A program made the translations under genes and the position numbers. The notes beneath the pieces were generated by a model that saw only the letters and a program-made list of their open reading frames with translations, ran no database searches and was not told where the DNA came from. This document shows, piece after piece, positions 60,951 through 64,000 of a stretch of DNA of 64,000 nt. Each line of letters begins with the position of its first letter. The first letter of the stretch is position 1. Source of the stretch: Stercorarius parasiticus (lineage: Eukaryota > Chordata > Aves > Charadriiformes > Stercorariidae); contig VWZL01005178.1 in assembly GCA_013396915.1 (NCBI GenBank), forward strand, positions 580,187 to 644,186. The letters are read 5' to 3'.

Positions 60951-63900
60951 CAGCATCCTCATGTAGTGCCTGCCCAGGCTGATGCCTGAGGACCTCTTGG
61001 CAGTAGTGGTGAAACTACTAGTGCGACTGCTGAAATCTATTGTGTGTGATGGTGTCTTGCTCTCACTTCTGCTCCCCAGTTCTTGCATTTCTCCTAGCAG
61101 TTGGAAAGGGAAAAGGATGTGGTTAGCAAAGGCATAGATTATTTTAAAAAAAAGGGAAAAAGAGTTGTATTCTGAGAGAGGATAGGTGCCAGCTTTTTTT
61201 TTTTCCCCCCATGTTGAGCAGGGCAAGAGACACTAAATCACTGTTTCTAACAACAGCCATGGAATATTCTAGCAGTATTCCAGAAGGTTGGACCGTCACG
61301 TTGAGCTGGGTGTTGCTCTGGTACTATGGGAGTTACTGGTTGTTCTGCACAGAACTAGTTGCATAGAAGCTCACCATCTGTTATATACAGAAATACAGTA
61401 TCTCGGTGAAAATGTGGGCTTTTTCAGTGGTAAGGTTTTGGAGTTTCTTTTTCTGCTTAGAAATGTAATAGCAGTATCTGTTAACTCTTCCACTGAGTGA
61501 ATCAAAACTGTATCACTTCCTGCTTTCTCTAAGATCCTAAATTATTGAGAACAAAGTGGTTGCTCACGCTGCCCAAAGCAGTGGTTGGGACATTCTGACA
61601 TCTGGTCAAACTGGAGTAGTGAGTACTGAAGCTAGGAATGGAAATTCACCTACAGGTGAGGGAGAAGCATGTGGAAAACCCTGCAAGTCGTCGCTTATCA
61701 CTTGAAATGCTAGTGGCTTATGTGTTTGGTGTTCTGCATCTACAGTGTTACGGCATCTAGGATGTGCCAAGCAGTGCCTCATCTCCCACGGTTATCAGTC
61801 GATGCCTGGAGAATTGTCAAGGTAATCCTTTAACTTGAAGATGTCGATTACTAAAAGTGCAGAAGTACTGAGAGGTTTTTGTTGTTGGGAAAACTTACTG
61901 TGGTTGTGCTGTTACTGCAGGAGGTCTGCTGGGCCTTGGAACTGTTAGAAAGTGGTGGAAGGAACCAGAAAGTGATGGATTAGCATTGCAGTACTAGCTC
62001 TTCCTTCCATATGGCTTGTGGAGTTTAGTAAAGTATCTTCCTCAGCTTCCTAGGATATGCACGTCTCAAGTGAGGCTATTGGAATATTCAGCAGACCTCA
62101 GTAATAACTAATCTTTGAATTCCTGTGGAAAGCAGCAAATAAATGGTCCACCTCTGTCAGGTTGGCTGGAAGTGACAGCAGGATTTCCCACTGATACAGG
62201 AGACATTGCGTACTTGAAATCTTTGCAACATTTGGGAAACTGTGGCCCAGACCCTGAACTGAGATCTGTGCATTCCTGAGTCTTCAGAGACTGAAATATG
62301 AGTCATGGACACTTGAGCCACTGTTTCCCCTCTCTTACAAGTTTTGCAAATAGGACACCTACCCTTGGCAGCAAAGGGGAGAATGCTATGGCAGGATCTT
62401 TGAAAGATGACCCTTGGCTTGCGTTCTATAGTCAACGGGGAAACCACTGCAACCTATGGAGACAGGGTGATGAAACAACCTCTTCGTTTTGGAATTGCAA
62501 CTTTTTGGTATGAACCTGTACGAGTTGTGAAGTTGACCTGTTGCTTGGGTGGCTGCATAGTCTCGTCTTCAACTTAGATGGAACTGTGGCTTGGAGATGC
62601 TGCTGCTACATAACTCAGAAAATCTAACAGGTCCCAAGACTGCTTAAGCAACCAAGCTGTGGACAGATGACCTTGAAAGAAGGGAATGTTGTTGTAAGCG
62701 AAAGCAACTTGGTTTGAAAGACTGTTGAAGAGGGACATATGTCTACGTATTGCTAAGACTGCAGGAGTTCCTGCCTTGTAGCGTACAGCAAGTTTGCTTG
62801 CTGCAGACCAGTTTCATGAGGTCAAGCTGTCTGGTACCATCTCCAGATTGCTGGATGTAGTCTTAAACTTGAATAAAAAGTGTTTGGTCACTCAAAACTC
62901 ATGGGAATGCTGCCGTGCTCTGAAGGTACACTGTTGCCTTTCAGGTGCAGCAACTCAACCTCGCCAACTCAGGTGCAGCACCTTTGAAATAAAGAACTCC
63001 TTTCTCATTGTGTTATCGGAGGGGCCTTGGGACATATCGGCAAAGGGAGGGATTTTAGCTAGTCCTCTGCATTTAGAGCTGAGGCCACTTGCTTCAAATT
63101 GAACTTACTGTTGTCCCAGTAAGTCCCTTTCTGCTAACATTTCTTCTCCTGCTGCATCTTGCAGCTTTTGTTTCTTCCAGTTTCATTTCCGCTGTGACCT
63201 GACGAGGCTTGTGCCGATTGACTTAAACGGGCCTCTTGTCTTAGGGCAGGAAACGTACAGCTTTTCTTGTTCAACTGCTCCTCATCATACACCACCACAG
63301 CCCCCGCTGCCCTATTGGTTGTGGCTCTCCATGGAGTGTGAAACAGACTGAGATGGATGGATTTTCTTGTACTTGACTCGGTTAACTAAAAGATTAGTCT
63401 TTCACTTTGCACTGTATACCGGGGTGTGTAATCCACGTGTTTCATTGTTAAGACTAGACAAAGCGCTCTTGCAACTCCTCCTTGTAACTTTCCTGACTTC
63501 CCAATAAAATATTTATTCACTGTGTTTTTAGTAGGAAACCCTTATAGTGGGCAATAGGGGTGGCAAAGGTACCACACTTACAGCTAGTTCTTTTCTGAGG
63601 TTCTGGCTGCTTTGTCAGCAAGACCTTGTGGTAATTACAAGTACTGCTCTTCTATTGCATTGTTCTCAAAGCTCAACTTTCTAGAATGATCAGGCTTCTT
63701 TAATGGATGTCTTTGTTTTCCCTTCTGCCTTGAGTCATCCCTGTCTTGTAAGCTTCTGTTCCCGTCTTTGTAGCTTCCTTGTAGAGTCCACAGACTGGTG
63801 TTTTGTGGTCTCCCTCCCAGTGAATTCCATTTAGTTTCTACTGAACTCTGTGTCACTAAGCTGTCCTCACAGCAGTTTTTAATCTGGTGCTGTGTGTATG

Positions 63901-64000
63901 TAGTTCAGTTATGTTCTTGGCCTTACATTAGTCTTGCGTCGCCGTGTGTGTATATACACACACACACATACAACAGACATGTATTTTTATGTATAGCAAA
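60951..64000. other. Putative first intron downstream of CpG island; no gene recognised
   Basis: About 3 kb with low CpG content and T-rich plus strand in the lines I sampled (for example 61861-61920 and 63601-63780). No repeat family, exon or long ORF is supported. AATAAA motifs occur (near 62870 and 63503) without an associated 3' end signature. Confidence 0.5.
63943..63970. repeat. (TG)n(TA)n(CA)n palindromic microsatellite
   Basis: 'gtgtgtgtatatacacacacacac' is an alternating purine-pyrimidine tract that is nearly self-complementary, able to form a hairpin or Z-DNA. Confidence 0.9.

Noticed and set aside
1..64000. CRISPR arrays, prokaryotic operons, rRNA or functional tRNA genes
   Set aside because: No regularly spaced direct repeats, ribosome-binding-site-led gene clusters or intact cloverleaf structures were seen. 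The sequence is a vertebrate intron-rich locus.

Overview
This window is vertebrate nuclear DNA, almost certainly from a bird. It carries several CR1 LINE fragments with the avian 3' end (the 'cccttccaaccc' block and the 'attctatg' tail), a decayed avian-type endogenous retrovirus, small phase-consistent exons in long introns, CpG islands and scaffold gaps. There are no prokaryotic operons, CRISPR arrays or RNA genes that I can support. Nearly all long ORFs are chance readings of intron or repeat.

The main gene is on the minus strand. Twelve exons (one present twice) encode about 410 residues of a Dbl-family Rho guanine-nucleotide exchange factor, best matched to MCF2L2. Transcription runs from high to low coordinates. 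The DH domain lies in exons at 36858-36924, 35929-36044 (copy 37307-37422), 34564-34633, 29726-29818, 29178-29270 and 26705-26830. The PH domain lies in exons at 21997-22218, 20561-20653 and 20069-20147. A tail follows at 16824-16896, 9386-9495 and 2497-2586. Every junction keeps the reading frame and all but one intron are GT-AG. Neither the 5' exons (CRAL/TRIO and spectrin-like part) nor the 3' end could be found.

Region by region: 1-9.4 kb holds the last recognised tail exons, an ancient SINE and a CR1. 9.5-16.8 kb is one intron containing an antisense retrovirus with LTR, gag, protease and RT remnants, ending just next to an exon. 20-30 kb is the PH and part of the DH domain. 29.4-30.8 kb has two intragenic GC-rich islands, one with a TATA box. 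35.7-38.5 kb is a false duplication made of misjoined contigs around single-N gaps. 38.5-58.4 kb is exon-poor intron with CR1 copies. 59.05-60.95 kb is a strong CpG island, interrupted by a 359-base gap, that ends in a good plus-strand splice donor. The 61-64 kb stretch after it looks like T-rich plus-strand intron.

From what I recall of mammals, B3GNT5 lies nested on the opposite strand inside MCF2L2, so the 59-61 kb island may be its promoter and 5' noncoding exon, with the coding exon beyond the window. That is an inference. I found no plausibly new biological system. The strongest results are the exon model, the GC-AG intron, the assembly error and the unassigned CpG-island promoters.
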